From positions 1-8,106 of the forward strand of contig JAGQVR010000127.1 in the NCBI GenBank assembly GCA_020437875.1: 8,106 nucleotides of DNA, read 5' to 3'. This document shows, piece by piece, positions 7,511 to 8,106 of the stretch. Source of the DNA: Flavobacteriales bacterium (GTDB lineage Bacteria > Bacteroidota > Bacteroidia > Flavobacteriales_F > PHOS-HE28). The notes beneath the pieces are model-generated. The model was not told where the DNA came from. It did not search any database and worked only from the letters and a program-made list of their open reading frames with translations. Every line of letters begins with the position of its first letter. The stretch's first letter is position 1. The position numbers and the translations under genes were made by a program.

Positions 7511-7531
7511 CACGGAATTCCGTGGATCCAC
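7511..7531. promoter_or_regulatory. Perfect 14-base palindrome with an overlapping 10-base palindrome; possible operator
   Basis: CACGGAATTCCGTG (7511-7524) equals its own reverse complement. It overlaps a second perfect palindrome, GTGGATCCAC (7522-7531). The pair lies 77 bases upstream of the operon's first ATG. By rough expectation a perfect 14-base palindrome should occur in about one in fifty spacers of this size, so it stands out moderately. A dimeric regulator such as the LuxR-type protein encoded in the operon could bind here; that link is inference. Confidence 0.3.
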
Positions 7532-7692
7532 ACTGTTCGAAGCCCTGCCGAGTGATAGTCACACACCCCCAGGAACGGCGCTCATAAGGGCCTGCTCCAG
7601 GAATCCACGCCTCCTCCCCATCAGTGTCGCGGCGGACGAAATCCATCTCCGTCCCACCCTGGCCCCTTACCTGCACTTCTCCGCCTGGGGTG

Positions 7693-7743
7693 ACGTTCCT
7701 CCCTTGCACCTTGTGCGACCCGCAGGTCCCGTACAAGGAACGT
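7693..7743 (+). repeat. Two overlapping, mutually exclusive inverted repeats in the probable leader of the 7782 gene
   Basis: ACGTTCCT (7693-7700) pairs perfectly with AGGAACGT (7736-7743). CCTTGT (7709-7714) pairs perfectly with ACAAGG (7733-7738). The right-hand arms share bases 7736-7738, so only one full stem can form at a time. The element ends 38 bases before the plus-strand start codon. Loops are long (35 and 18 bases), there is no T-run, and it may be coincidental. Confidence 0.3.
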
Positions 7744-7781
7744 AGGACTCCACAGCCCGCCCTCTCCTATTTTCACCCGCC

Positions 7782-8106
7782 ATGCGCCAGGCCCTGTCCG
7801 TCCTGCTGCTGTTGGCGGCCCTGCTCCTGGGCGGCAGCGCTGAGGGCCAGTGCAACTGCCCGGAGATCGACAGCGTGGCCGTGGGCTTCTACCAGGCCGA
7901 CCCCGACTGTGTGGACGCCTGGTTCAAGCACTACCGCGACAGGATCCCCCGGGCCCGGACCGACAGGCAGCGCCGCCGCTACCTGCGCCATGCCTTCCTG
8001 CTGAAGCCCGACTACCCCGGCATCCTGGAGCAGTACCTGGGCGTGGCGGACAAGAGCGACCTGCGTCTGCTGCGCGATGTGCTGCGCTGCATGCTGAAGA
8101 ACCACG
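7782..8106 (+). CDS. Exported protein of unknown function, 5' part (runs off the window end)
   Basis: The frame is open from ATG 7782 to the window edge, giving 108 residues plus one base. Residues 1 to about 22 are a clear Sec signal peptide (MRQALSVLLLLAALLLGGSAEG). The EGQC sequence does not fit a lipobox, so cleavage by signal peptidase I is more likely than lipidation. The mature part starts with CNCPEIDSVAV and holds cysteines at 24, 26, 43 and 103. It then has an Arg-rich, helix-favouring stretch (DRIPRARTDRQRRRYLRHAF) and a Leu-rich helix-like segment (SDLRLLRDVLRCMLKN). I do not recognise the family. Only 5 of 108 codons end in A or T (about 95% GC3), far higher than in the neighbouring operon; this strongly supports the frame as coding. 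It is divergent from the operon. Confidence 0.82.
   Translation, partial: MRQALSVLLLLAALLLGGSAEGQCNCPEIDSVAVGFYQADPDCVDAWFKHYRDRIPRARTDRQRRRYLRHAFLLKPDYPGILEQYLGVADKSDLRLLRDVLRCMLKNH

Larger units (their letters stand above)
7435..7781. other. Divergent intergenic region
   Basis: These 347 bases lie between two divergently starting genes and must hold the promoters for both the minus-strand operon and the plus-strand gene. No exact Bacteroidota -7 element (TAnnTTTG) is present on either strand. The closest is CACTTTTG on the minus strand at 7463-7456, 21 bases before the operon start, with one mismatch and no clear TTTG upstream. The region contains a perfect palindrome at 7511-7524 and overlapping inverted repeats at 7693-7743. 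An open minus-strand frame (7736-7455) starts only at TTG and has no recognisable domain, so I do not call it a gene. Confidence 0.7.

Noticed and set aside
7473..7531. EcoRI and BamHI recognition sequences close together, resembling a cloning linker
   Set aside because: The surrounding sequence is ordinary, shows no vector sequence, and the sites follow from the palindromes.
7455..7736. Minus-strand 93-residue open frame in the divergent spacer
   Set aside because: Its only long start is TTG, its composition is Gly/Arg/Glu-rich without a recognised motif, and it occupies the region that must hold promoters.
7624..8004. Plus-strand 126-residue open frame and minus-strand 7773-8105 frame
   Set aside because: Both are shadows of the gene starting at 7782, which has a signal peptide and coding-like codon use.

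Overview
The window comes from a GC-rich member of the Bacteroidota, probably a Flavobacteriales-type organism. Two proteins end in type IX secretion (T9SS) type A sorting domains (YPNPTTG...VVVR and HPNPTSG...LVVR). The signalling genes are a periplasmic-TPR HisKA_3 kinase with a LuxR-type regulator, as is common in that phylum. No Shine-Dalgarno sequences stand out, which also fits. I cannot place it to genus. I see no rRNA, tRNA, CRISPR array, insertion sequence or phage gene cluster.

Layout: (1) 2-511, plus strand: the 3' end of a T9SS-exported, probably sulfatase-like protein. (2) 512-733: spacer between convergent genes, with no feature I can support. (3) 734-7434, minus strand: four tightly packed genes, read right to left. 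They are a delta-60-repeat beta-propeller/Ig/T9SS protein (7434-5479), a YadA-head-like fibre protein with a C-terminal self-cleaving peptidase S74 chaperone (5457-3481), a TPR sensor histidine kinase (3449-1383) and a LuxR-family response regulator (1390-734). Gaps are 21 and 31 bases and the last pair overlaps by 8, so one transcript is likely. (4) 7435-7781: divergent spacer with a perfect 14-base palindrome and overlapping inverted repeats. (5) 7782-8106, plus strand: the 5' end of an unidentified exported protein with very high third-position GC.

How the genes may work together (inference): the kinase appears to have its whole TPR array in the periplasm and its catalytic part in the cytoplasm, and it should phosphorylate the LuxR-type regulator encoded immediately after it. 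Co-transcription with two large exported proteins suggests the pair either controls the surface proteins or monitors their export or assembly. The S74 fibre plus two-component system plus propeller protein is the most interesting unit here. Each domain family is known; the grouping is what deserves a conservation check.
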